A stretch of DNA of 64,000 nucleotides from Saccharibacillus qingshengii (GCF_013185195.1 NZ_JAAZWC010000018.1:48872-112871), one strand, 5' to 3'; positions 36,554-45,261 are shown, counted from the first letter of the stretch. Notes: generated by a model not told the origin, from the letters alone. Numbers and translations are program-made.

Positions 36554-37759
36554 TCAGACCGACTGCGCTTCGACCGACGACCAGGGCAGCGGATTCACGA
36601 ATCGTGCCCAGTCGGCGTCCATCTCTTGTTCGTCCAGCAGGCAGGCATCCAGCTCCCGCTCGATTTCTTCTCGCGGCATATCGATCCCGATCAGCACGAA
36701 TTCGTTGATCCGGTCGCCGCTTTGTTCATCCCAGCCTGCTCGAAGTTCCGGCTGCTCGGCAAACAGTTCCACCCGTTCTTCTTCCGGCAATCCCGCGATC
36801 CAGCTGCCAGCCGGACCGAACTGGATCGAAGGCCCCGCCTGGCTGAAGTGGGCTGCCCAATCCTGCTCGACCGCAATCCACATCAATCCTTTGGCCCGAA
36901 CGACTTCCGCCGGCCATTCGGCCAGCACGTTCGCCAGTCTCTCCGGATGAAACGGACGCCTGCGGCGGTAGACGAACGAACCGATCCCGTACTCTTCCGT
37001 TTCCGGCGTATGTTCTTCCCGCTGCAGCTCGCGGATCCAGCCCGGAGCCAGGCTCGCTTTTTCAAAATCGAACCGGTTCGTATTCAGCACTTCGGACAGA
37101 TCGACTTCGCCGCGCACGCTGCGAATAATCTTGGCCGACGGCTGAAGCTTGCGCATAACCCCTTCCAGACGCTGCAGATCTTCTTCCGCGACGAGGTCGC
37201 ACTTGTTCAGCAGCAGCACGTCGCACATCTCCACCTGGTCGATCAACAGATCCGTAACATCGCGCAGATCCTGCTCGTCGTTCGCCTGTCCGCGGGCCAG
37301 CAGGCTCTCACCCGATTCGAAATCGTGCCAGAACCGGTAGGCGTCGACAACCGTCACCATACAGTCCAGCCGCGCCAGATCCGTCAGGTCGACGCCCGTC
37401 GTTTCGTCCGCATACGTGAACGTCTGGGCGATCGGCACCGGCTCGCTGATTCCCGTGGATTCGATAAGAATATAGTCAAAACGTCCGTCGGACGCGAGCT
37501 TCTCCACTTCGCGCAGCAGATCGTCCCGCAGTGTGCAGCAGATGCAGCCGTTCGACATCTCAACCAGCTTTTCCTCGGTGCGCGACAAGCTCGCTTCGCC
37601 GGCTACCCGGCCCGCATCCACATTGATTTCGCTCATATCGTTCACGATTACCGCTACTTTCAAGCCCTGCCGATTGTGAAGGATATGGTTCAGCAGCGTC
37701 GTCTTGCCGGATCCCAAATAACCGCACAGGACGGTAACGGGAATCTTAGGGTTGTTCAT
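36554..37759 (-). CDS. CobW/COG0523 family GTP-binding metallochaperone (ZagA/YciC-like)
   Basis: A 401-aa G3E GTPase. The Walker A GYLGSGKTT (about 13-21), the metal-binding GCICC motif (about 72-76) and the GTPase NKCD element are all present, followed by a CobW C-terminal domain. Homologues under Zur control deliver zinc to essential enzymes during starvation. A Zur box lies 22 bp upstream of the start. It is the first gene of the zinc-starvation block and sits beside the alternative ribosomal proteins. Confidence 0.93.
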   Translation of the reverse strand: MNNPKIPVTVLCGYLGSGKTTLLNHILHNRQGLKVAVIVNDMSEINVDAGRVAGEASLSRTEEKLVEMSNGCICCTLRDDLLREVEKLASDGRFDYILIESTGISEPVPIAQTFTYADETTGVDLTDLARLDCMVTVVDAYRFWHDFESGESLLARGQANDEQDLRDVTDLLIDQVEMCDVLLLNKCDLVAEEDLQRLEGVMRKLQPSAKIIRSVRGEVDLSEVLNTNRFDFEKASLAPGWIRELQREEHTPETEEYGIGSFVYRRRRPFHPERLANVLAEWPAEVVRAKGLMWIAVEQDWAAHFSQAGPSIQFGPAGSWIAGLPEEERVELFAEQPELRAGWDEQSGDRINEFVLIGIDMPREEIERELDACLLDEQEMDADWARFVNPLPWSSVEAQSV

Positions 37760-37780
37760 TTTACCGCCCCCCCATTCAAA

Positions 37781-37795
37781 TAGTAATTATTACGA
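37781..37795 (-). promoter_or_regulatory. Zur box upstream of the CobW-family GTPase gene
   Basis: TAGTAAT-T-ATTACGA, one mismatch from the Zur palindrome, immediately upstream of the start region. Confidence 0.85.
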
Positions 37796-37866
37796 TTAAT
37801 AAAACGTACTATACGCCTCTGCCGCTCAAGCTGTCAACGCCCATTTCCGAAAAAGAACCCGGAACG

Positions 37867-37900
37867 CAGCAAAAAACCCGGCAAAGGCCGGGTTCTGCTG
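37867..37900 (-). terminator. Rho-independent terminator after yqkE
   Basis: Minus strand stem CAGCAGAACCCGGC / GCCGGGTTTTTTGCTG with an AACCCGG/CCGGGTT core and T-run. Confidence 0.8.
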
Positions 37901-37940
37901 TCGATTCTTTTGGGGCTTGCGGTGGTGGAATCTGCGGGAA

Positions 37941-38201
37941 TCAATCGTACTTGTTGGTCTTCTTGCTCTCGCTTTGTCCAAGCAAATATTCAAAATCATT
38001 TTCCAACCGTTTGCGCTCCGCCTGTTTGGCTTCCAGCGCGAGACGCTGCTCTTCCTGGCGGCGTTCTTCTTCGCTTGCTTTGAGTTCGTTCGCCTGGGCC
38101 TGCAGTTTGGCGAGAACTTCGGGATTCAACATATCTTTCAGCGTCGCCGGTTTGTCCGAAGCGGACGGGCGGGCGGCAGGCTGTTTTTTCTTGGCGGCCA
38201 T
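37941..38201 (-). CDS. yqkE: YqkE family protein (DUF3886)
   Basis: An 86-aa highly charged, mostly helical protein: Lys/Ala/Pro-rich start, TLKDMLNPEVLAKLQAQ, then a long Glu/Arg/Lys coiled-coil-like stretch and NDFEYLLGQSESKKTNKYD. This pattern matches the YqkE family found across Bacilli, of unknown function. GGAGG precedes the start. Confidence 0.85.
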   Translation of the reverse strand: MAAKKKQPAARPSASDKPATLKDMLNPEVLAKLQAQANELKASEEERRQEEQRLALEAKQAERKRLENDFEYLLGQSESKKTNKYD

Positions 38202-38303
38202 TGCGTGTTCCTCCCTTGTGTCGCGATTCCTTTTGCAGGAACCTCTTTATTTTATTATACGGCGCTTGTTCCGGGAAAGGAACCCATATCCAATTTGCAG
38301 GCC

Positions 38304-38437
38304 TGTGTATAAATAGCAGGTTACGCACAGGTTATTCTACAGCTATCCACAGATTTATCCACAAAAACAGGGCTTTTATCCCCAACCTGTTGAAATCTTT
38401 CACACTTTTCTCATAAAAAGCGCTTTATTTATCCACA
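38304..38437. repeat. Cluster of DnaA boxes
   Basis: Perfect TTATCCACA occurs at 38355-38363 and 38429-38437. One-mismatch boxes are at 38343-38351 (CTATCCACA), 38376-38384 (TTATCCCCA) and, in reverse, 38304-38312 (TGTGTATAA). Five boxes in 135 bp lie in AT-rich non-coding DNA between yqkE and a secreted-protein gene. No dnaA or dnaN gene is nearby, so this is not a standard oriC. Confidence 0.75.
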
Positions 38438-38452
38438 TTCGTCCATCACATC

Positions 38453-39115
38453 CTATATCGTCCACCGGTCTCCGACGATCCCCGCCAGCTTCCATTCGCC
38501 ATCGATTTGTTCCCACACAAAGCGCAGGCTGCCCCAGTCCATGCCTCCGGTATTTGGAGATCCGCTGCGGCCGCCTTTGACATAAAATTCGACGAATTTG
38601 GCTGTGGGATAGACGGTAGGAAGATTACTGGGCGTATTGCCGCTGCGCACGATCCGATTGTAGCCGACGCCGTCCGGAGCCGTATAAGGAAGATCGTTCA
38701 GAAACCGTGCGTAGTATCCGCGAAAATCAAGCTTTATCGGCTCTCCGCTTCCGTCATAGCTGCCCCAGACGTACAGGTTCTTGTCTGTCCAGGCTTGACG
38801 CAGCTGTTGGGGAGTCAGCATCCGATCGCTTGTGGGGAGTATATACGCATAAGGAGAAAAGCGGACGCCCGACGGAGCCGCCAGATCGGCCAGCTTGTCG
38901 AAATCCCGGTCGGCCAAAGCGCGCAGTGCCCGATTGGATTGAAGCCGAATTTCTTTTTGGACAGCTGCGGCGGATGCGGCCTTGCTGCCTTGAACCGAAG
39001 CAGCAGACGTCTCCGCGGCGAACACTCTTCCCTCCTGCGGGCCATACCCCAACCCCCCGGTCCATACCACTGCGGCCGCAGCCGCCATTATCGCCTTTTT
39101 CCATCGCTTGTTCAT
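38453..39115 (-). CDS. Hypothetical secreted protein
   Basis: A 220-aa protein with a clear Sec signal peptide (MNKRWKKAIMAAAAAVVWTGGLGYG, likely cleaved near VFAAET). The mature part has a helical segment (QKEIRLQSNRALRALADRDFDKLADLAAP) and a domain with GVRFSPYAYI and a C-terminal WEQIDGEWKLAGIVGDRWTI, which recalls NTF2-like or lipocalin-like ligand folds. I do not recognise the family. Its upstream flank is clean, and the DnaA-box cluster lies directly downstream. Confidence 0.75.
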   Translation of the reverse strand: MNKRWKKAIMAAAAAVVWTGGLGYGPQEGRVFAAETSAASVQGSKAASAAAVQKEIRLQSNRALRALADRDFDKLADLAAPSGVRFSPYAYILPTSDRMLTPQQLRQAWTDKNLYVWGSYDGSGEPIKLDFRGYYARFLNDLPYTAPDGVGYNRIVRSGNTPSNLPTVYPTAKFVEFYVKGGRSGSPNTGGMDWGSLRFVWEQIDGEWKLAGIVGDRWTI

Positions 39116-39137
39116 CTCTGTTCCTCCTTCGCCCGAA

Positions 39138-40475
39138 TCATTCCGGCCGCTCTTCGCGTTCCCGGCGGTTCACGCGCACCGCTTCGATCTGCCGGATCCG
39201 TCCACCCTGCATCTCGCGGACCGTCCAGTCCCAGCCCGATTCGCTGAGCGTGTCGCCCGGTTGGAGATCGAATTTCTCGGAGAGCAGCCACCCGCCGATC
39301 GTATAGACTTCTTCCGAATCGATATCCGTGCCGAGACTGCGGTTCACATCATGCAGCAGCGCATTCGAACCGAGCAGGAAGCGTCCTTCGCCGTCTTGGC
39401 GGATCAGCGGCGTCGGAGCCGCTTCTCCGTCCGGCGAAGAACTGGACGGAATATCGCCCACAATCTCTTCCAGCAGATCTTCCAGGGTCACAAGCCCCGA
39501 AGTCCCGCCGTATTCGTCCATCAACACCGCCATATGAATGCCTTCTTTTTGCATCCGTCCGAGCAGATCGCGCGCCCGCACCGTTTCAATCACCTGGATG
39601 ACCGGACGGATATACGGAGCGATCGGCTGCGGCTGCCCGGCATTGCCGCGGACATACTCGCTCAGCACCTGCTTGACGTTGACCATTCCGACGATATGAT
39701 CTTTGTCTCCGTCCAGCGATACCGGCACGAGACTGTACGCTTTGGGTTCGATCAGCTTCACCAGATCCCAGACGTCCGCCTGCTGCGGAATATGCCGAAT
39801 CTCGGTACGCGGTACCATGATCTCCTGCGCGTCGCGCTCGTCGAAATCGAAGACGTTGTTGAGATAACGGTATTCGGTCGGCGTGATCTCTCCGCTCTTG
39901 AAGCCTTCCGACAGCGCCAGGCGAAGTTCGGCTTCGCTCTGCGCGGCTTCGCCTTCAGTCAGCGGCTTCAGTCCGAACAATCCGCTGATCACACGCGAGG
40001 ATCGGCTGAGAATCCAGTTGAACGGATAAGTGATGCGGTAAAAAATAATCAGCGGACGGGCCAGCGCAAGCGCGAGCGGCTCGGCAACCTGAATCGCGAT
40101 CGTCTTCGGCACCAGTTCCCCGATCAGCACTTCGAAATACGTCAGGATCAGGAAGGCCAGCAGAAACGACAGGACCCCTGTCGCCGTTTCCGGCACATGC
40201 AGCCAGACGAATACCGGCGCCAGCAGTTCTTCCACCGTCGATTCGCCCAGCCAGCCGAGCGCGAGCGACGTCAGCGTCGTGCCAAGCTGGCTGGCGGACA
40301 GAAATTCATCGAGCCGCGACAGGATGCGTTTGACGGCCTGCGCATTCTTGTTTCCCTGTTCGGCCAGTTGATTGATACGCGAGACGCGCACCCGGATGAT
40401 CGAGTACTCGGAGGCGACAAAAAAGGCCGTAAGTACAATAAGCAAAATGACGATAATGATGTTTAGGATTTCCAC
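39138..40475 (-). CDS. Hemolysin-family/CorC-type membrane protein (CNNM and CBS domains)
   Basis: A 445-aa protein with an N-terminal CNNM (DUF21) membrane domain of about four segments (1-190), a pair of CBS domains (about 205-335; DERDAQEIMVPRTEI, MAVLMDEYGGTSGLVTLEDLLEEIVGDI) and a C-terminal CorC/HlyC transporter-associated domain (about 350-440). Such proteins are linked to magnesium or cobalt efflux in Bacilli; 'hemolysin' is a historical name. It appears monocistronic. Confidence 0.9.
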   Translation of the reverse strand: MEILNIIIVILLIVLTAFFVASEYSIIRVRVSRINQLAEQGNKNAQAVKRILSRLDEFLSASQLGTTLTSLALGWLGESTVEELLAPVFVWLHVPETATGVLSFLLAFLILTYFEVLIGELVPKTIAIQVAEPLALALARPLIIFYRITYPFNWILSRSSRVISGLFGLKPLTEGEAAQSEAELRLALSEGFKSGEITPTEYRYLNNVFDFDERDAQEIMVPRTEIRHIPQQADVWDLVKLIEPKAYSLVPVSLDGDKDHIVGMVNVKQVLSEYVRGNAGQPQPIAPYIRPVIQVIETVRARDLLGRMQKEGIHMAVLMDEYGGTSGLVTLEDLLEEIVGDIPSSSSPDGEAAPTPLIRQDGEGRFLLGSNALLHDVNRSLGTDIDSEEVYTIGGWLLSEKFDLQPGDTLSESGWDWTVREMQGGRIRQIEAVRVNRREREERPE

Positions 40476-40610
40476 GCAGAGAACACTTCCTTCACGGCAT
40501 TCGTCGGTCCTTGGCGAACCGCGTCGTTGGGGTATTTGTGGTAGTTATATACCCTTTTTTACCTATCATGCCGCGCAGCCTGCTTACTCTTCATCCCTGG
40601 GCGTCTTCGT

Positions 40611-41378
40611 TCAGCCGGTATGGTGTTGAATCCGGATAGCCCGCAGGTCGTCGATCGGATCGTGCGTTGGAAAATATTCGATCCCGACGTATCCGTCGTA
40701 ATCCGTCTGCTTGATCGCATCGAAGATCCGGTCGTAATTCAATTCGCCCATGAACAGTTCGCCCCGTCCCGGCACGCCGGCGGCCTGAATATGTCCGATG
40801 TGGTGAATGTTATTTTGCATACGGGCGATCACATTGCCTTCCATGATCTGAACGTGGTAGAAGTAGTAGCAGACTTTGAGGCGGGGATGGTTCACTTCTT
40901 CGACAATCCGAAACGCTTCGTCCGACTTATCAAGGAAATATCCGGCCAGTTCTTTGTCCCGCACCGTATTCATCGGCTCGATCGCCGCGGTCACTCCGTA
41001 TTTTTCCAGCAGGGGAGCCGCGTCCCGCAGGCCTTCGATCAGCGTCTCTCGCATCTGCGGCCGGGTTCTGCCTTCCACTTCGAATCCTACGCTGTGCACG
41101 AGTGTCGGGCACCCCAGACTGCGTGCGGCTTGGGCCGCTTTTTCTATCTGTTCCAGCGCTTCGGCTCTGCCCTTCGGTTCCAGCAGCGTGTCGGTCACAA
41201 CTACCATGGACGCCACATCGATTCCGTATTCTTCGCACAGCTCTGCAGCTCGCTTGAGGTCTTTGTCCGCCCAGGACCAGAATTCAACGGCTTTCGCATC
41301 GATCTGATGCAGCAGGGGCAGGGCTTCGTAGAGGCTTCGGTTCGCAAAAAGAGTCTCGGTGTTATAAGAAATCTTCAT
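40611..41378 (-). CDS. Hydroxypyruvate-isomerase-like TIM-barrel protein
   Basis: A 255-aa xylose-isomerase-like barrel most similar to hydroxypyruvate isomerase (Hyi): AAIEPMNTVRDKELAGYFL, YHVQIMEGN and HIGHIQAAGVPGRGE align well with that family. One expected metal ligand is changed: where E. coli Hyi has QYDIYHMQ, this protein reads CYYFYHVQ, so the Asp is Tyr. The remaining Glu and His ligands (IEPMN, HIGH, GIEYFP) are kept. AAAGGAG fixes the start at 41378. Substrate unproven. Confidence 0.78.
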   Translation of the reverse strand: MKISYNTETLFANRSLYEALPLLHQIDAKAVEFWSWADKDLKRAAELCEEYGIDVASMVVVTDTLLEPKGRAEALEQIEKAAQAARSLGCPTLVHSVGFEVEGRTRPQMRETLIEGLRDAAPLLEKYGVTAAIEPMNTVRDKELAGYFLDKSDEAFRIVEEVNHPRLKVCYYFYHVQIMEGNVIARMQNNIHHIGHIQAAGVPGRGELFMGELNYDRIFDAIKQTDYDGYVGIEYFPTHDPIDDLRAIRIQHHTG

Positions 41379-41452
41379 GAGGCTTCTCTCCTTTCGTTTC
41401 CATTTTCTAGCCGTTTTTTTCGCGATCGAAACAGGAAAAAGAAATCTAATGC

Positions 41453-41528
41453 ACAAAAAATCCGCAGAAAGCGGCAGCCGGAATTTCCTGTTGGAAATGT
41501 CCAGGCCGTTTCGCCATTCTGCGGATTT
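41453..41528 (-). terminator. Long hairpin terminator after the EamA transporter gene
   Basis: Minus strand 12-bp stem AAATCCGCAGAA / TTTCTGCGGATTT encloses further pairings (GGA-ATTTCC / GGAAAT-TCC) and is followed by TTTTTTG. The internal structure is larger than usual for a terminator. Confidence 0.75.
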
Positions 41529-41559
41529 ATAAATTGCGGGGTACGGACGCGTTCAAAAC

Positions 41560-42456
41560 CTAGCCCGCGATAACGATCCCTTTCGGCTTGACCCTGCGGT
41601 TGACCAGATAGATGCCGGTTCCGATCAGCACCAGGCCCAGCAGCAGGAAGCGGCTGAACGGTTCGTGCAGAGCAAGCGTTCCGATCAGTACCGACAGCAG
41701 CGGCACGATAAACGTATACGAAGCCACCTGACTGGCTTCTCCGGCCTGGGTCAAGGTGATATAGAGAATCCAGGACAGCGCGATCCCGAAGCATATGCCG
41801 AACAGCAGGCCGGTCCAATACGCGCCATTCCATACAATATCGGTCCAATTCTCGGTCAGGGAGCCCGCGAACGTCAGCACGAAGCCGCCGAGCGTACACT
41901 GGAATGCCACCAGCCACAGCGAATCAACGGACGAACCCGACTTTTTGATAAAGACGGTTCCGAGCGCCCAACTGACTGCCGTCGCTATGGCCAGCACCAC
42001 CCCGATCACGGCGACATGGCCGGAGAATCCGCCCAGGCTGACCGAGATCACGCCAAGGAATCCGAGCAGCAGACCGATGGCTTTGAGCGGATTCATCCGT
42101 TCGTCCAGCCAGACCCACGCGAGCAGGCCGACCAGCACCGGCTGCAAATAGACGAGGACGGTGAACAGACCGGATGGCATATAGAGCAGGCCGATCGTCT
42201 GCAGGCCGTAGAACAGCACGACATTGAGCAGCGCAGAGACCACATAGACGTTCCAATTTTGTTTCCAACGGATCCGGCTGCGCTTGGGCAGCAGGAACAG
42301 CATGAGCAGCAGCCCTCCGATCAGCGTGCGCAGGCCCGCAAACAGCAGCGGCGGCGTGTAATCCAGTGCGACTTTGTAGATGGACCAAGAAACGCCCCAG
42401 ATCAGGACCAGCGCGACGATCATGCCGAAACGCTGCGGTCCGGTTAATGTTTTCAT
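41560..42456 (-). CDS. EamA-family (DMT) transporter
   Basis: A 298-aa membrane protein with ten predicted helices in two EamA repeats (about 8-140 and 152-290); the second ends in LIGTLALHEPFSRFLLLGLVLIGTGIYLVNRR. Drug/metabolite transporters of this type export amino acids or other metabolites; the substrate cannot be predicted. Stands alone with its own long terminator. Confidence 0.88.
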   Translation of the reverse strand: MKTLTGPQRFGMIVALVLIWGVSWSIYKVALDYTPPLLFAGLRTLIGGLLLMLFLLPKRSRIRWKQNWNVYVVSALLNVVLFYGLQTIGLLYMPSGLFTVLVYLQPVLVGLLAWVWLDERMNPLKAIGLLLGFLGVISVSLGGFSGHVAVIGVVLAIATAVSWALGTVFIKKSGSSVDSLWLVAFQCTLGGFVLTFAGSLTENWTDIVWNGAYWTGLLFGICFGIALSWILYITLTQAGEASQVASYTFIVPLLSVLIGTLALHEPFSRFLLLGLVLIGTGIYLVNRRVKPKGIVIAG

Positions 42457-42490
42457 TGATGAAAGACTCCTTGTTGTGTAAGATTTCCGG

Positions 42491-42548
42491 CAAAAACGGG
42501 AAAAGCGCCGACTGCGCCGCTCAGGCGCTTCGTTCGCTTTTCCCGTTG
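42491..42548 (-). terminator. Rho-independent terminator after plsC
   Basis: Minus strand stem AACGGGAAAAGCG ... CGCTTTTCCCGTT with an inner GCGCC/GGCGC stem and TTTTTG, 15 nt after the plsC stop. Confidence 0.8.
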
Positions 42549-42562
42549 TCGGTGCTATGAAA

Positions 42563-43186
42563 TTATACGTTCTCCGTGCCTTTATCCAATCGTTCCAATC
42601 CGGTCTCCAGCGTATTCATCGCCATGGCCAGACGGTCGACCAACTCGCCGAGATCTTTCTTCCCTTCGCCCGGCTCGTCGGATACGGTCGCGATCGGATC
42701 TCCGATCACGAGCCGGGTCTTCGTCCCGCGCAGCAGCCCCTTGAAGGTGGTGGGACCGGAGAAAGCCGCCGGCACGACCGGCACCTTGGCCATTTTGGCG
42801 ATCGTAACCGCGCCGCGCTTGAGCGGCACGTCTTCCGAAGAGCGGGTGCCGGACGGGAAGATCCCGATCGTCTTGCCCTGCTTGAGCAGCTGGATCGGAA
42901 CCTTCAGGCTGCTCGGCCCCGGATTTTCGCGGTCGACCGGGAAAGCATTGATGTCGCGCAGAAATTTATCGGCAATCTTTTTTCGGAATAATTCTTTTTT
43001 GGCCATAAAATGAACTTCGGTCGGCAGCAGCGAGCTTCCGAGCGCGATGACGTCGATCCAGCCCCGGTGCGTACAGGTGATCACGTAGCCGCCTTCCTTC
43101 GGCAGTCTCTCCGCTCCGATAACCTCGAACTTCCCGAATCCACGCAGTATAAGTCTGGCCAATTTCGCGAGGGGTTGATACAACAC
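42563..43186 (-). CDS. plsC: 1-acyl-sn-glycerol-3-phosphate acyltransferase (PlsC)
   Basis: A 207-aa membrane-associated acyltransferase that makes phosphatidic acid from lysophosphatidic acid. Catalytic HRGWID (HX4D), the substrate motif GIFPSGTRSSED, and VPAAFSG are present; FPSGTRS instead of FPEGTRS also occurs in Bacillus homologues as I recall. A GTG start at 43186 is chosen because AAGGAG lies 8 nt upstream and the protein then begins VLYQPLAK, as relatives do. Upstream in-frame codons have no ribosome binding site. Confidence 0.9.
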   Translation of the reverse strand: MLYQPLAKLARLILRGFGKFEVIGAERLPKEGGYVITCTHRGWIDVIALGSSLLPTEVHFMAKKELFRKKIADKFLRDINAFPVDRENPGPSSLKVPIQLLKQGKTIGIFPSGTRSSEDVPLKRGAVTIAKMAKVPVVPAAFSGPTTFKGLLRGTKTRLVIGDPIATVSDEPGEGKKDLGELVDRLAMAMNTLETGLERLDKGTENV

Positions 43187-43472
43187 GTCGACTACTCCTT
43201 CCGCATTCCGTTTCTCGATACCTTTAGTATCTGGTCCTAATTTTGAACAGCGGCATACGATCCATGCGAAAGCAGCCGGCACGTGTTTAGTGTACCATGC
43301 GCTTTTGTTCCTGAACAGCCGTATGCCTGGAAAAAGCGCGCCAGTTTTCTGGAAAGCGGTAGCAAGGCGCGGGGTTATCGCCTATAATGACGGTAAGCCC
43401 ATCCTTTTTGCACCGCCGCACCACCCGGGCGAAAAGGATTCTATCCGTAAACGAAGGAGACCGGCGCATACC

Positions 43473-43892
43473 ATGAGCGATTTTATCCTATTTAAATTGG
43501 CCGACAAAACCTACGGTATTCCGTTCCATGAGATCGATGAAATCCAGAACTCCAAACCCGGCACCTCGATTCCGTTCTCCTCGAATTGGCATGAGGGCGT
43601 AGTGAAGATCCGCGAAGAAATCTATACGATTCTCAATCTGCGCAAGAAACTGAACGTCTCGCACGAAGATCAGCAGGACACCGATAAATTCATCCTGCTT
43701 CGCCGCGAGAAGGTGGCTCTGCTCGTCGATTCGCTCGACGATACGGCGTCCGTTCCGGATTCGGCATTGGCCGACAACGAAGAAGCGGCGAGCCGCCGGT
43801 TCCTGCCGTCCGTTTTCGAACACGGCGACCGATTGGTGCTCGTGCTGAACGTCGATACGGTGCTGGCAAGTACAACGGGAGGCGGAGCCTAG
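43473..43892 (+). CDS. CheW-like chemotaxis coupling protein
   Basis: A 139-aa single CheW domain: MSDFILFKLADKTYGIPFHEIDEIQ, FSSNWHEGVVKIREEIYTILNLRKKL, DKFILLRREKVALLVDSLDD and VFEHGDRLVLVLNVDTVL. It would link receptors to a CheA kinase at the membrane. It is an isolated cheW far from other che genes here, so it could be an auxiliary adaptor. AAGGAG lies about 13 nt upstream of the ATG, a rather long spacing. The stop codon overlaps its terminator stem. Confidence 0.87.
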   Translation: MSDFILFKLADKTYGIPFHEIDEIQNSKPGTSIPFSSNWHEGVVKIREEIYTILNLRKKLNVSHEDQQDTDKFILLRREKVALLVDSLDDTASVPDSALADNEEAASRRFLPSVFEHGDRLVLVLNVDTVLASTTGGGA

Positions 43893-43908
43893 GCTCCGTC
43901 TTTTTTTA
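43881..43908 (+). terminator. Rho-independent terminator of the cheW-like gene
   Basis: GGCGGAG / CTCCGTC stem around CCTAGG, followed by TTTTTTT; the stop codon TAG lies in the loop. Confidence 0.8.
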
Positions 43909-43950
43909 TAGATTCGGCCGTGTCCCAAGCCGTCTCGAAGTCTCCGCACA

Positions 43951-43981
43951 AAAAAAAGCCCCGATCCGAATCGGGGCTTTT
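43951..43981. terminator. Bidirectional terminator, stronger on the minus strand
   Basis: Perfect AAAGCCCCGAT / ATCGGGGCTTT stem; on the minus strand it is followed by eight T. It probably ends the mmuM transcript after a 320-nt tail. Confidence 0.85.
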
Positions 43982-44304
43982 CGCCGTTTCCGCGGCGGCC
44001 GGCGCGCGCGGGATCAAAAGCTGCGGATAGCGTGCGTTCATTGCGGGTCGCCATAGGCAAAAAAGTCGCAAGCGGAGTCGTTTCCTGGTGTAAAGGGATT
44101 CATGGTTGTAGAAGTACTGCGGATGCGCGCCGCGGAAACCTGTCGGCTTGCGCCGACCGGCATAAAGCGAGAGCACCCGCTGCTGCAAAATAACCAAGCG
44201 GGCGATGGGGCCGTGCCGGATGTGGATCTGGGGTGCTCTCATGGGATAAAACGCAAAAGATTTCGGGTTGGATCACTTTTTTTGAATTTTTTTCAAAAAG
44301 TTTT
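43982..44304. other. Unexplained intergenic region with conserved-looking inverted repeats
   Basis: No convincing gene lies here. GAGAGCACCC (44171-44180) and GGGTGCTCTC (44231-44240) form a 10-bp stem around about 50 nt. A GTCGGC/GCCGAC hairpin next to it (about 44141-44156) has a GCAA tetraloop when read on the minus strand. A T-rich hairpin (CTTTTTTTGAA ... TTCAAAAAG TTTTTT) lies at about 44275-44307 on the plus strand. A structured RNA or long 3' tail of mmuM is possible. Confidence 0.35.
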
Positions 44305-45261
44305 TTAGCCCCGCCATACGGTCGCTATTTGCGCGATCTGCTCCGGTGTCGTCCGGCAGCAGCCGCCGATCAGCCGGGCGCCCGCTTCGTGCCAGGCGCG
44401 CGCGGAGTCGGCAAAACCGCCGCATGCCGCGGCCTCGCCGCCATGCCAGGTCTTGGTGGACGCCTCGTACGATTCGCCGGAGTTCGGATAGACGAGTACC
44501 GGCTTGGACGTATGCGCGGCCAGCACCGCAACCGCTTCGGCCGCGGCCGAAGACGGTGCGCAGTTGACGCCGACCGCCGCGATGTTAAGCCGGTCTTCCA
44601 GCACCCGGGCGCATTCTTCAAGCGGCGTGCCTTCGCTGATCTCCTGTCCGTTTCGAAGCGAAAACGACATCCAGGCGAACGTGCCCGGATATTCATCCAG
44701 CAGATTCGCAAGTACGAGCGCTTCCTGCAGCGACGGAATCGTCTCGAATGCAAGCAGGTCGGCTCCGGCTTCGATCAATGCGCGGATACGCGGCCGATGA
44801 AATTCGGTCAAGCGTTCGTCGCTCACCCCGTAATGGCCGACATACTCCGAACCGTCCGCCAGATAAGCGCCGTACGGCCCGACGGAAGCCGCCACGATCG
44901 GCTTGGGACGCTGTCCGTGTTCGCCGCCCGACCAGAAGGCGTCGCGCGCCTGCGCGGCGAGTTCCACCGTCTGCCGAATCAGCGCCAGGGCTTCCGTTTC
45001 ATCGATTCCTTTTGCCGCGAAACCTTCGACCGTCGCCTGGTAGCTGGCCGTAATCGCGCAGTCCGCCCCGGCGCGGAAATAATCTTCGTGAACCCGTCGA
45101 ATAAGTTCCGGCTGCTCCAGCAGCACCCGGGCCGACCACAGCGGATCGTCCAGATTGCAGCCGTGCCGCTCCAACTCGGTCGCCATCGCGCCGTCCAGGA
45201 TCAGAACCGGATGTTGGCTTAGGATCGCCGCGATCGGATCTTCGTTTTGATATCGCCTCAT
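44305..45261 (-). CDS. mmuM: Homocysteine S-methyltransferase
   Basis: A 318-aa zinc-dependent methyltransferase that transfers the methyl group of S-methylmethionine (or SAM) to homocysteine, giving methionine. It begins with [16 protein letters not shown], and the zinc ligands are Cys in GVNCAPS and the Cys pair in GGCCRTTP. The start at 45261 has AAAGGAGG upstream and overlaps the permease stop (ATGA), so translation is coupled. The pairing with a permease strongly suggests S-methylmethionine uptake and use. Confidence 0.92.
   Translation of the reverse strand: MRRYQNEDPIAAILSQHPVLILDGAMATELERHGCNLDDPLWSARVLLEQPELIRRVHEDYFRAGADCAITASYQATVEGFAAKGIDETEALALIRQTVELAAQARDAFWSGGEHGQRPKPIVAASVGPYGAYLADGSEYVGHYGVSDERLTEFHRPRIRALIEAGADLLAFETIPSLQEALVLANLLDEYPGTFAWMSFSLRNGQEISEGTPLEECARVLEDRLNIAAVGVNCAPSSAAAEAVAVLAAHTSKPVLVYPNSGESYEASTKTWHGGEAAACGGFADSARAWHEAGARLIGGCCRTTPEQIAQIATVWRG

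Noticed and set aside
38304..38437. Chromosomal replication origin
   Set aside because: No dnaA, dnaN, gyrase or rpmH genes surround it; only a DnaA-box cluster is supported.
42563..43186. PlsC with a broken FPEGTRS motif
   Set aside because: FPSGTRS is, as far as I recall, also found in Bacillus PlsC homologues, so it is not a sign of loss of function.
43889..44242. 117-codon minus-strand frame between cheW-like gene and mmuM
   Set aside because: It runs through a strong terminator hairpin, has no ribosome binding site and shows no similarity that I recognise.
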